Part shown: piece by piece, positions 26,849-35,494 of the stretch
Layout of the letters: each line of letters begins with the position of its first letter
Numbering within the stretch: the stretch's first letter is position 1
Source of the DNA: an uncultured Pseudobutyrivibrio sp.
GTDB lineage: Bacteria; Bacillota; Clostridia; Lachnospirales; Lachnospiraceae
Reading direction: 5' to 3'
DNA: 62,075 bases
Assembly: GCA_946403965.1 (NCBI GenBank)
Contig: CAMJBT010000010.1
Span: 1 to 62,075, forward strand
Made by a program: the position numbers and the translations under genes
Notes under the pieces: generated by a model
The model's input: the letters and a program-made list of their open reading frames with translations, nothing else
What the model was told of the DNA's origin: nothing
Databases searched by the model: none

Positions 26849-28417
26849 CTACTCTTCCACCTTCCATCCCTCAAGCATTCTACTTTCAGAGCTGAAGTTG
26901 ACTCCAATCTTATATATTTTTCTATCATCCGCTATAAATGGCAATGAATAATCATTACTATCTATTTGCTCCAGTGCAGCATCTGCAGAATCATCTCTTT
27001 TTATTTCAAACAGATACACATACTTTGCAGTCTCCACCACACAATCTATTCTGCCAGTATAGGTATGCATTTCACATCGAGTATTCTTTCCAAGCAATGT
27101 AAACACAATGTACATTATTGATTGAAAGTAATGCTCAAAAGGAGCATCCTTGATTGTGTAAGTAATGCTTGCGAACAGGCCTTTTAGTATATCTCTAATT
27201 TTATCCAGATTTCCTTCTTCTAAACTTTCATTAAGAGTGAAAATATCCAGTCCATTAACCGACTTAACTACAGGGGTATATTCTGGAATCAAGCTATCCA
27301 AAAATCCATACTTCACTTCATCATTTGGGAAGCTCAATGTATATCTACCAAGTCTTCTATCATAATCACTGATGGTGATGTAGCCAGTTTGATACAGTAA
27401 AGGTATCAAATCCAAGGAATCACCAGTGTAATCCTTCAGCGAACTTTCACTTGCATACAGAGTTTTGTCTGTAAACTTTCTAACATCAAAATCGCTGTTT
27501 GAGACTCTCTGCACCAAAAAGCTTGGGGTACCAGTCTCAAACCAATATGAACCAAACTCCTTTGAGAAGAACACATTCATCACACTATATGGATTGTATA
27601 TATTCACACCATCCTGGTGGAATTTGTAGCCATCATATTTTTTCTTCAATATAGCCTGGCATTCTTCCTTATCTATGCCCTGTGTTATAGCCAAAGCATC
27701 GATCTCAGCATTGAAATAATCTTTTATTTCCTCTTCTGTAATGCCGCAAATTCCGGCATAATCTCTGTTCAGCGATATATCTACCAACTGATTCAAATCA
27801 CTGAATATACTAACCTTATGAAACTTTGTAACACCTGTGATAAAGATGAAATGGATAAACTCATCTTCGCTTTTAAGGGTGCTAAAAAATCCCTTAAAAA
27901 CATCTTTATTATGCTGCTGCAAATCTGAATCTTCTATTACATCTAAAAGAGGCTTATCATATTCGTCGATAAGGATGACGCAGCGTCTTCCTGTTTTTTC
28001 GAATGCCAATCTTAGAAGTTGCTTGAATCTATCCTCTAATGGCCTATCATGATACTCCGTACCGTATTTTTCTTCCCAATCACACAGCAATCCATCAAGC
28101 TTTTCCTCAAGAGCTCCTTTAACCTGATAGTTCTTACCATTAAAATCAAAATAAAATACTGGATACTGCACCCAAGGATTATCCTTTTGTTCCTCAAGCT
28201 TTTCAATCGCAAGCCCATCAAATAAATCTTTCTTTCCCTCAAAGTATGCACGCATGGTGGAAAGCAGCAGGCTTTTTCCAAATCTTCTAGGACGGCTCAA
28301 GAAATACGGAATGTTATTTGTAGCCAAATCATATACATATTTAGTTTTGTCGATATAAAGGAATCTTTCTTGTCTTAGCTTCTCAAAAGACTGAATTCCT
28401 ATTGGCAATTTATTCAT
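26849..28417 (-). CDS. AAA-ATPase-like/PD-(D/E)XK nuclease-like protein
   Basis: The 522 residues contain an AAA-ATPase_like domain (P-loop region RPRRFGKSLLLS at about 42-53, Walker B ILIDEYDKPLLD) and a C-terminal PDDEXK_9-type domain with GRIDCVVE and LFEIKRDD, the acidic and E-x-K residues of the PD-(D/E)XK fold. Such proteins are abundant and often multicopy in Lachnospiraceae and Bacteroidetes. Their role is not established; defence or mobile-DNA links have been suggested for related families. Nothing ties it to glycan synthesis. Its insertion between membrane-protein genes suggests acquisition as a movable gene. Confidence 0.85.
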   Translation of the reverse strand: MNKLPIGIQSFEKLRQERFLYIDKTKYVYDLATNNIPYFLSRPRRFGKSLLLSTMRAYFEGKKDLFDGLAIEKLEEQKDNPWVQYPVFYFDFNGKNYQVKGALEEKLDGLLCDWEEKYGTEYHDRPLEDRFKQLLRLAFEKTGRRCVILIDEYDKPLLDVIEDSDLQQHNKDVFKGFFSTLKSEDEFIHFIFITGVTKFHKVSIFSDLNQLVDISLNRDYAGICGITEEEIKDYFNAEIDALAITQGIDKEECQAILKKKYDGYKFHQDGVNIYNPYSVMNVFFSKEFGSYWFETGTPSFLVQRVSNSDFDVRKFTDKTLYASESSLKDYTGDSLDLIPLLYQTGYITISDYDRRLGRYTLSFPNDEVKYGFLDSLIPEYTPVVKSVNGLDIFTLNESLEEGNLDKIRDILKGLFASITYTIKDAPFEHYFQSIMYIVFTLLGKNTRCEMHTYTGRIDCVVETAKYVYLFEIKRDDSADAALEQIDSNDYSLPFIADDRKIYKIGVNFSSESRMLEGWKVEE

Positions 28418-28532
28418 ATTTTCTTATCTCCTCGAAGATAATAAAATCTATCAAAAACTTAATTCTAATTATTTATTAGATAATCAAAAACTAGAGCTAG
28501 ACATTTTAAAATTATAAAATTCACTTTTCACA

Positions 28533-29954
28533 CTACATATAATTTCCACCCCAGCACAGTATCTGGAAATATCTCAGTCCCATCAAGATATGTGTTCCAA
28601 ATGCAGCCCACATAATCACAAGCTTTACCCAGTTAATCATCTTTTTTCCAGGTGCTTCGGTCAATATAGTGTCATCACTTACGTTGATTTCACCATTAAT
28701 TTTTTCTTTCTCATCAGACTGCTGGATGCCGCGAGTTCCCATCAGGCAATTCATAGTATCCCTCAGCAACACCTCTGCCGAAATCATAAACACAATAAAA
28801 AGCCCACAGATATATCCCCAACCAAAGTTGAAGTGCCACTCTCTGAAGCCCTTTTCATAAAGCACCAGTGCCATGGTAGTGGCCGCCACATAAATCTGCC
28901 AGCCAAATCTATACTGATTGTTTGTCTTCAAGTCCTTGAAGTGGAATATCAATGTAATAAAAGGAAATGCAGCTCCAAGAAACAGCGCAAGGGGAATGTT
29001 TGAAGTGTACTGTCCCCACACTCTTCCAATTTCAAAACCGATTCCTCGCTCCACCGAATCTGCCCCCTGGCCAGTGAACACGCCAGAGTACTGATACAAA
29101 AGAGCAATAATTGTTGGTATATAACAAACTCCTAAAAGCAGAGTCTGTCTGAAATTTTTGAATCTAGCTGCTGCAAATTTCCACAACATAATTATGCCAG
29201 CTGCCGCCATATGGACAATGGTGTAGCTTGGCTTTGTCATTGTGGCCAAAAGCATGGATAATGTGAAACCGACATACAGCCCATAGGCATCCAAAAATCT
29301 TTTTAAAGCAACCGGTGCTTCCACAAAATCTATTCTTCCAGATTCTATTACATGAGGCGCCTTAACAGGCTCCTTTTTTGCTAGCTCCTGCTCATATCTA
29401 ATCAACGTAGCTGCGCCTAACACAAATGCCAATATCATAAAAGGTCTAGCCGCCATATATGTGGCATTGTGCCATGGATTTGATGACATGACACCTTCAT
29501 ATCGATATCTTATGCCAAACTTTTTAAAAACTTCTGAGAAAATCATGGAATCAAAAAACAATCCCAATGTGCAAAAGGTTGATAGCAGTTTTGCCCCTGT
29601 CTGCTTGTTAAAAACCACCTTTGTGATAATCATCGCAAGAGCCTGGAAAAGCATCACTGTGATTGCCATTGCAGTCTCTGGATTTTTGATAAGGACAGTC
29701 ACCAAATATCCTGTTTTAAAAAGAACAGGATATGGAAAATCAAACTGTGTTTCAATACCAAGCATCTCTGATATATATGGCAATATATCCGACATATATG
29801 TACTCCCATCGCTAACCACCTGTCTGGAAAACAAAAAGTACATAGCGCCGCAGCTGGCTGCAAGTGCGCCCGCAAATGACACCCAATCCAAGGCCTTGTA
29901 ATACTTGTTTGATAATATCTTATTTATTTTTTCTGATCTATTTTTCTCAATCAT
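28533..29954 (-). CDS. Polytopic membrane protein, GT-C-like
   Basis: This 473-residue protein has about 10 membrane helices. The first outer loop SRQVVSDGSTYMSDILPYISEM resembles the acidic loop of GT-C proteins, and the second polar loop contains SSNPWHNATYMAARPF. A cytoplasmic stretch at about 190-215 and a polar segment near 425-450 (KEKINGEINVSDDTIL) are hydrophilic. It lacks the large soluble C-terminal domain of its neighbours. Family unknown to me. Confidence 0.6.
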   Translation of the reverse strand: MIEKNRSEKINKILSNKYYKALDWVSFAGALAASCGAMYFLFSRQVVSDGSTYMSDILPYISEMLGIETQFDFPYPVLFKTGYLVTVLIKNPETAMAITVMLFQALAMIITKVVFNKQTGAKLLSTFCTLGLFFDSMIFSEVFKKFGIRYRYEGVMSSNPWHNATYMAARPFMILAFVLGAATLIRYEQELAKKEPVKAPHVIESGRIDFVEAPVALKRFLDAYGLYVGFTLSMLLATMTKPSYTIVHMAAAGIIMLWKFAAARFKNFRQTLLLGVCYIPTIIALLYQYSGVFTGQGADSVERGIGFEIGRVWGQYTSNIPLALFLGAAFPFITLIFHFKDLKTNNQYRFGWQIYVAATTMALVLYEKGFREWHFNFGWGYICGLFIVFMISAEVLLRDTMNCLMGTRGIQQSDEKEKINGEINVSDDTILTEAPGKKMINWVKLVIMWAAFGTHILMGLRYFQILCWGGNYM

Positions 29955-30070
29955 TCGTCACACATCTTTTATGAATCATCTAATTTAGATTCATCTATTT
30001 TCATGTCCCGCAAAGCAGGATTCTTGCTGACAATTTCTTTGCTTAGGAAGCAGTAAGTCCTGATTCTTTT

Positions 30071-31762
30071 TTACTTCGACAACAGCACCAAATCTCCATT
30101 GCTTGCCACTTCATTTGTGTACTCTGAAAGCAGCACCTGTCCGCACTCAGACTCTAATAGCTCCTGATACTTGTCGAGTCCTTTATCTATCAGCACAAGG
30201 TTTGCCACATAGTCCGGATTTGACTCCCAGAATGTCAAAAGTTGAGTGTCGATCTGTGGTCTGGTGTATGGCGAACCAGTTGCCATCACTGCATCAGTGT
30301 TCAGATAAGCAGTGGAATTGAATGCAAAAGTCACCAGCAGCTTATCCTCTGGTGTGACATAATCATTCATCAATTCCAACACCTGCTGATTTTTTTCATA
30401 GTCATCTGGAAGCAATGCAATGCCCTGCAAAGCTCCCTCTGTCACATAATATCTCTGTTCAAACACATGGTGGAAGCCGCCGTTCTTTTCTGGCAGCCAA
30501 ACACATGTAAAGAAAATCTCTCCAACAAAAAGTCCTGTGAGCAACAAATCATACTGCTCCGCTGTCACAAGCATGGCAATCATAGCCAGCACGATGTAGT
30601 AAGCCATGTGCCCTGGGATGGTAATATCCTGGTTTGTCGAAACAGCCCACACCCCCTGTGAAACACATGTCACAGCAAAAACAATCCAGCAAACAAGGCT
30701 TGCTGAAATATCCGCCTGCTTGTATGAGCCCACCACTGTGTAGTCGGACTTGGCCTCTCTGGCAAAATATGGGAACCACCAAAACAGAACAAGGACTCCA
30801 TAGATGAAACGTGAATAGCTAACGCTTTCGATTCTAGCTGCGCACACCGCCACCATGAAAACGATCCAGTAAATACCAAGAATCGCCTCTGCCACAAATT
30901 CGGACATTGCTCTATGCTTCTTGTACAGCTCGATTGCCGCCACCGGTGCGTAGGCAATCACGAATGTCACCACATAGCTGAGAATCATCATCCCAAGTCT
31001 AACGATGAATGGATCATCATAATCATATGATGAATTCATGTAAAGCATGAAGCTGTTGATTCCCTCTACAATCCCGCATGTAAGCTGCATATATACAAGG
31101 AACAATACGCCACATACCAGGCAAGTCACGCTGTAGATAATAAGATTCTTTATCATCTCGTATCCCTGGTAGCTAAGAATCAAACCGCCAATCACGAAAG
31201 CGAATGGCAGGATAATCATTGTAGGGTATGCCAGTATGCAAATGCAGCTTGCCACGCCCATCAGCACAAAATAAAAGCTATGATTGTTCTGGCAGTATCT
31301 GAAAATGAAGCAGATGAGAAGAATCAATCCAAAATCACAAATTGATTTGTAGGAGAAATTCCTCCAGCCAACAATAAACAAGAAATAGAAAAGAGCTGTG
31401 AAGAATGCCCCATCCTGATATTCTGTCTTCTTCAATGTGAAATATAGATACACAGCAATAAGCAGTCTAAGAATCATGTACACAATCCTGGTGTAAAGCA
31501 CCATGCCAATACCAACTGCCGAAAGCCCTGGCGCCAATACCTGGTAATACAAGGCGAAAATCGGATACATCAGCACACTGGCCATATTGTACTCCGACCA
31601 GGAATCCACAAACATTCTCTCCCCTTGATAGATGCCTCTATACACAGTCAGAAGCCCATTTTCATCTATATACATACCCTGCACAAGATTGGCAAAAACC
31701 ACTCCAAGCAGCACAAGCGCCAATATTATCTTAAAAGGTGTTGAATTAAATAGCTTGATCAT
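30071..31762 (-). CDS. Large polytopic membrane protein, GT39-like
   Basis: The 563 residues give about 12 helices and a C-terminal soluble domain (LLPDDYEKNQQVLELMNDYV onwards) that may face outside. The first loop GMYIDENGLLTVYRGIYQGE, with D-E and a following Tyr/Arg, resembles dolichyl-phosphate-mannose-type GT-C transferases. It follows the 1.8 kb gene-free region with the hairpin array, so its transcript may carry that array as a leader, or it may have its own promoter close to 31763-31800. Substrate unknown. Confidence 0.6.
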   Translation of the reverse strand: MIKLFNSTPFKIILALVLLGVVFANLVQGMYIDENGLLTVYRGIYQGERMFVDSWSEYNMASVLMYPIFALYYQVLAPGLSAVGIGMVLYTRIVYMILRLLIAVYLYFTLKKTEYQDGAFFTALFYFLFIVGWRNFSYKSICDFGLILLICFIFRYCQNNHSFYFVLMGVASCICILAYPTMIILPFAFVIGGLILSYQGYEMIKNLIIYSVTCLVCGVLFLVYMQLTCGIVEGINSFMLYMNSSYDYDDPFIVRLGMMILSYVVTFVIAYAPVAAIELYKKHRAMSEFVAEAILGIYWIVFMVAVCAARIESVSYSRFIYGVLVLFWWFPYFAREAKSDYTVVGSYKQADISASLVCWIVFAVTCVSQGVWAVSTNQDITIPGHMAYYIVLAMIAMLVTAEQYDLLLTGLFVGEIFFTCVWLPEKNGGFHHVFEQRYYVTEGALQGIALLPDDYEKNQQVLELMNDYVTPEDKLLVTFAFNSTAYLNTDAVMATGSPYTRPQIDTQLLTFWESNPDYVANLVLIDKGLDKYQELLESECGQVLLSEYTNEVASNGDLVLLSK

Positions 31763-31807
31763 ATCTAGTAGTACCCTTTTTCTCCATAATTATTTACTCT
31801 CTCTACT

Positions 31808-31917
31808 CCTGTGGGCCAGATAAATTGGCCCCACTCATTCTGTGGCCCACTTATATGGCCCACAGGAAGTCATAGATTCTTACTGCCAATTTCATTGTAT
31901 GCTCAGCAAGAAGTCAT
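31808..31917. repeat. Intergenic palindrome pair (TGACTTC-flank family)
   Basis: CCTGTGGGCCA at 31808-31818 pairs with TGGCCCACAGG at 31856-31866. It is followed by GAAGTCATAGATTCTTAC, then a second imperfect stem ending CAGCAAGAAGTCATA near 31917. The same flank and stem core occur at 33470-33510, 38900-38930, 39021-39056 and 39522-39557. I take these as members of one small repeat family. Confidence 0.6.
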
Positions 31918-32074
31918 ACTCTTTTGTATTCTACCACACTGCATTTGTTTCCGCAAAATAATACACTGGATTTGCTGGAGGAGTGGGGGCTTGAGTGCTT
32001 AAAAGGCTCTCCCCAGTCAGTTTCTTGCTCTTTTCTTCCTCTTTTCTTTATCTTCTCCCAGCTTTCTCTACACA

Positions 32075-33000
32075 GCCAGGCTCTTCCACTATAACTAGCA
32101 TGCCTTCTCTCTGACTCTGGCTTTCTAAGATTTTCCTCTGTCAGGCCTTTCCTCTATAAATAGCTGACTTTCTGACATATTCCCCTTCTCAGTCAGCCTT
32201 TTTATCTACTTGCGCCCTCATCTACCAGGCTCTTCCACTATAATTGGCTGACTCTCTTACATATTTCACTCCCTAGTCAGCCTTTTGCTCTACTCGCGCC
32301 CTCCTCTGCTAGGCTCTTCCACTATAATTAGCTGACTCTCCGACATATTTCACTTCTCAGTCAGCCTTTTCTTCTACTTTAGCCTTCTACAAACTACTTC
32401 TCCCGCTATTATGGGCTGACTCTCTTACACATTTCTCTTCTCAGTCAGCCTTTTGCTCTTCTCACGCCCTCCTCTGCCAGGCTCTTGCACTATAATTGGC
32501 TGACTCTCCGCTATTTTTTCTTTCCAGTCAGTCTTTTATACTCTCCGAGCCTTCCGCACACTGCCTCTCTCACAAAAAACATACTATTTCCCAATTTTTC
32601 ATTCTTTGTATGCATTTTTTAATTCTCCCATCTTTCTCTGTCTGCTTCTCCCAATATAAAAAGCATATTATTTATCATGTTTTGCTCTTCAGTATGCCTT
32701 TTCTTTTCCCTATACCTTCATCTGACTGCTTTCGCCAGTAAAAAAGGCATACTAGCTGCTATACTTTCCTCCTCAGTATGCCTTTTCTACTCCTCTGACC
32801 TTCCGCACACTGCTTCCGCCGGTAAAAAAGCATACTAGCTGCTATATTTTTCTCATCTGTATGTCTCTTCTCCTCCAGCCTTCTCTTCTCCTCGACCCTT
32901 CCTCTAAATATAGCTTCCTATCCGCTATTCTTTTCTCCCCCATCAGCCTTTTTATCTTTTCAAGTTTTCCACAAACTTCCCACCCCAAAAAGCTGATAAT
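32075..33000. repeat. 84-bp tandem array of hairpins, about ten units
   Basis: Corresponding left arms start at 32163, 32247, 32331, 32415, 32499, about 32579, 32663, 32747, 32830 and 32913, a spacing of 84 or close to it. Units from 32163 to 32499 have GCTGACT paired with AGTCAGC; units at 32663, 32747 and 32830 have GCATACT-type arms paired with AGTATGC-type arms. Both arms therefore changed together. On the plus strand each stem is followed by TTTT and a CT-rich spacer; on the minus strand the DNA is purine-rich. There is no long open frame. It lies between the secreted-protein gene and the membrane-protein gene at 30071-31762. Confidence 0.8.
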
Positions 33001-33528
33001 CGATATGCAATTGCAAGGCTTCATCCCTCCCCACTAAAAGCTTTGATAACATAAATAGCACCAATTATGATTTATCACTTTAGATTATGTACTACAATTT
33101 CCTTCGACCCCATAATCACAATCATTACAAAGCCCTAAATGAAGCTGAATTGCTTAATAGAGCGGATACCAAGCAAGGAACATGACAACTTCTAATCTTC
33201 TCAGGCCAACAAACTATCCTAAAACTACAGGCTAGCCAAACTTAATCTGTTCTTGAGTTCATCGCCGTCGGTAATTAACTGACAGCGGTTCTTTTTTGTG
33301 TTGTCAAGGGTGGCGTCATGTTTATTCAGAGTAAAATATTTGCAATTTTCATTTTTCAATATGAGCTTTATTTCTTTGGCCCCTTTTTTTCAAAGCTCCT
33401 TGACGCTACATCATTTTCATATGGATATTCACCAGTAAAGCTCACAAAATTCAAAAACAAAAAAGCCAGGTTCCTTAGGGGCTTTTCCTTAAGTGGCCTG
33501 CAAGAAGTCATCCCAAATCCCACAACAA
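33001..33528. other. Gene-free stretch downstream of the secreted repeat protein
   Basis: Together with the array this completes a 1.8 kb region (31763-33576) without a gene. It contains AT-rich DNA, imperfect inverted GTGGCGTCA (about 33309) and TGACGCTAC (about 33401), and near 33470-33510 a degenerate palindrome of the TGACTTC-flank family (GGGGCTTTTCCTTAAGTGGCC type). Plus-strand open frames here are short and have no recognisable product. Confidence 0.4.
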
Positions 33529-33566
33529 AAAAAGACTTGAGTCCCTTCACTGACTCAAGTCTTTTT
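33529..33566. terminator. Perfect 15-bp hairpin terminator
   Basis: AAAAAGACTTGAGTC (33529-33543) pairs perfectly with GACTCAAGTCTTTTT (33552-33566), with an eight-base loop and T-runs in both directions. It lies ten bases after the stop of the secreted-protein gene and probably ends the minus-strand transcript there. Transcription of the genes to the left would then need its own promoter. Confidence 0.8.
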
Positions 33567-33576
33567 AATCTCGTTA

Positions 33577-34161
33577 TTATTTATTGTTTTCCTGCTCCTG
33601 CTCATCTTCCCAAGCAAAATGAAGCTTTGGATGATAGTTGTATGTCTGGATTGGAAGTGCACCAGCACGAGGTGCTGTCTGACCCTTTACAAAATCGTAT
33701 ACAGAGTATACATTTGTGTTCTTGTAGTAGCTGTCCTCAAGTGTTGGAGTTGGTCTATAATATCTGTCAGCATTTGTGCTCTGAGCATAGTGCATATAAT
33801 ATGCGATAATGTCATCGCCAAAAGCGCTTCTAAGATCCAAGTTTCTAGATGCATAAGCGTCTACGTTGAAGTCAGCACGTGGCTGTCTCTCTTCCCAAAT
33901 ACCCCACTCTAAGAAATGATTTACAAGAGCTGCAGAATTGTCACGTCCAAAGGCCTTTACAAGGTCTGGGTTAACCTTCTGATAATACTGCCAATCAACA
34001 AGTGGTGTGATTGTGGCAATCTCCTCCGCAGTAAGAGCTCTCTTGTGTGTCTCAGCACGAGTAGCTGCAAAACTGTTTACTGAAAAGAACGAAATAGCAA
34101 CAACAGTTGCAAGTGCTAGAGACAAGATTTTTGATACTTTTAACATCTTCATAGCATTCAC
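33577..34161 (-). CDS. Small secreted protein with two NPDL/AFG repeats
   Basis: The 194-residue product starts with a signal peptide (positive start, hydrophobic 10-29, cleavage likely after SFA at about 32). Two related repeats follow: residues 55-93 (VDWQYYQKVNPDL, AFG, HFLEWGIWEERQ) and 98-128 (FNVDAYASRNLDL, AFGDD, YYMHYAQ). Repeats of this FD-YY---NPDL---FG-D...HF--G type are common in exported Lachnospiraceae proteins, often near cell-wall domains; their binding partner is not established. AGGAAAGGTGA precedes the ATG. It has its own likely promoter and terminator, so it is a separate transcription unit inside the glycan locus. Confidence 0.8.
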   Translation of the reverse strand: MNAMKMLKVSKILSLALATVVAISFFSVNSFAATRAETHKRALTAEEIATITPLVDWQYYQKVNPDLVKAFGRDNSAALVNHFLEWGIWEERQPRADFNVDAYASRNLDLRSAFGDDIIAYYMHYAQSTNADRYYRPTPTLEDSYYKNTNVYSVYDFVKGQTAPRAGALPIQTYNYHPKLHFAWEDEQEQENNK

Positions 34162-34219
34162 CTTTCCTTAATATAATTTGTTTCTTTTAATGAATAACAA
34201 TGTGGATTAACCTAGCTTA

Positions 34220-34248
34220 AGTGTAGACCTACAGCACATTTAATTCAA
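34220..34248 (-). promoter_or_regulatory. Possible sigma-A promoter of the secreted-protein gene
   Basis: On the minus strand TTGAAT (34248-34243) and TACACT (34225-34220) are spaced by 17 bases and lie about 60 bases before the start codon at 34161. The boxes match four of six bases each, so this is a weak call. Confidence 0.3.
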
Positions 34249-34397
34249 GCATTTTTCTTGTTTAAAATGTGTATAAATCGTGTCCTAGCAAGAGGTTATT
34301 CACATATTATATATCGGGTCAAAATTGATAATTGCTTAGTTCATATAATTAAAAATATTCCAAATCTTTTAATCAAAATGCTGATACTTCAAATCCC

Positions 34398-35366
34398 CTA
34401 AACTATTCCAGCACCCAGTATCGCCTGCATTCTGATTGTTCCAACCACCTTGCCATTTTCCATAACTGGAAGGCTGGCGATGTTTTTGTCTCTCATAATA
34501 GAGAGTGCCTCGTAGGCAAGTTTACCGCTTTCGATAGTCTTTGGATTGGCTGTCATAGCTTCCTTCGCAGACATCTCGTAGACATTTGCCTCATTTTTCA
34601 GCATTCTTCGAAGGTCACCTTCTGTGATGACTCCCTTCAAATCTCCGGCATCATCCACAAGTGACACAAGGCCAAGGCCTTTGTCTGAAAGCTCGATGAT
34701 TGCTTCCTTAAGTGACACATCTACGGAAATCACAGCATTTTTGTCTTCTGCATCCATCAAATCATTAACTCGATATATAAGTTTCTTGCCAAGAGCTCCA
34801 GCTGGATGGAACTTTCCGAAGTCCGCATCCTTGAAACCATAAACGCCGCTGGCTACAACTGCAAGGGCATCTCCGTAGCAAAGAGCTACTGTGGTACTGC
34901 TGGTTGGAGCAAGCCCCAGATAGCAGGCCTCCTCGAAATCTGGCAAAACCTGAAGGATATCTGACGCCTCTGCAAGAGTCGAAGTGGCATTTCCTGTGAT
35001 TCCAATAAGCTTTGCTCCAATGAGCTTGATTGTTGGAAGAATCTTCACTATCTCGTCGCTTTCGCCGCTAAAAGAAATGGCGATGACCACATCATCCTTT
35101 GCAACCATTCCAAGATCTCCGTGCATTGCCTCTGCAGGATGCAGGAAAAATGATGGTGTGCCAAGGCTGGAAAATGTAGCTGCCAGCTTTTCTCCAATAT
35201 GTCCAGGCTTCCCCATTCCGGTGATGATGACTTTTCCTGTACAGCTGATAACTGCACGAAGAATTTGCTCAAATTCTCCATCAAGGGCATCTCTGGTTTT
35301 TTCAAGGGCAGCGATTTCGATATCAAACACTCGCTTCGCTTCTTTAATGACGTCTAATCTTTCCAT
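34398..35366 (-). CDS. kpsF: KpsF/KdsD-type sugar-phosphate isomerase (SIS + 2 CBS)
   Basis: The 322 residues comprise an SIS domain (about 30-170: VIITGMGKPGHIGEKLAATFSS, HPAEAMHGDLGM, ISFSGESDEI) and two CBS domains (from about 205: LMDAEDKNAVIS, VITEGDLRRML). KpsF/KdsD enzymes convert ribulose 5-phosphate to arabinose 5-phosphate, the first step to Kdo. The metal/active-site His of HPAEAMHGD and the SGESDE loop are present. Kdo is not expected in ordinary Gram-positive envelopes, so its place beside a CMP-sugar synthetase and a metallolyase suggests an arabinose-5-phosphate-derived ulosonic acid here. It is 128 bases downstream of the metallolyase. Confidence 0.85.
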   Translation of the reverse strand: MERLDVIKEAKRVFDIEIAALEKTRDALDGEFEQILRAVISCTGKVIITGMGKPGHIGEKLAATFSSLGTPSFFLHPAEAMHGDLGMVAKDDVVIAISFSGESDEIVKILPTIKLIGAKLIGITGNATSTLAEASDILQVLPDFEEACYLGLAPTSSTTVALCYGDALAVVASGVYGFKDADFGKFHPAGALGKKLIYRVNDLMDAEDKNAVISVDVSLKEAIIELSDKGLGLVSLVDDAGDLKGVITEGDLRRMLKNEANVYEMSAKEAMTANPKTIESGKLAYEALSIMRDKNIASLPVMENGKVVGTIRMQAILGAGIV

Positions 35367-35494
35367 TGATTATCTTTCCTTTGTATAATAATTGAAACAC
35401 TATCACAAAAGTGTCACAGGTAAATAAAAAATTAAATTCTCAAAAATCTTATCTGTTTTCCATGCAATCAATATCAATCACAAAAATAGTCTAA

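Noticed and set aside
26849-28417. Restriction-modification or retron defence system
   Set aside because: Only one gene of this type is present, with no methylase, reverse transcriptase or partner nearby.
32075-33000. CRISPR array
   Set aside because: Units are contiguous 84-base repeats, with no short repeat alternating with unique spacers and no cas genes nearby.
33257-33410. Miniature transposon bounded by GTGGCGTCA and TGACGCTAC
   Set aside because: The ends match imperfectly, no target duplication is seen and the interior shows no related copy in the window.
32496-33809. Plus-strand proteins in the gene-free region
   Set aside because: The frames are short, follow the CT-rich repeat composition or lie opposite the secreted-protein gene, and have no recognisable domain or ribosome site.
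34398-35366. GlmS-like or MurQ-like SIS protein
   Set aside because: The SIS-CBS-CBS order and HPAEAMHGD motif fit KpsF/KdsD, not GlmS or MurQ.
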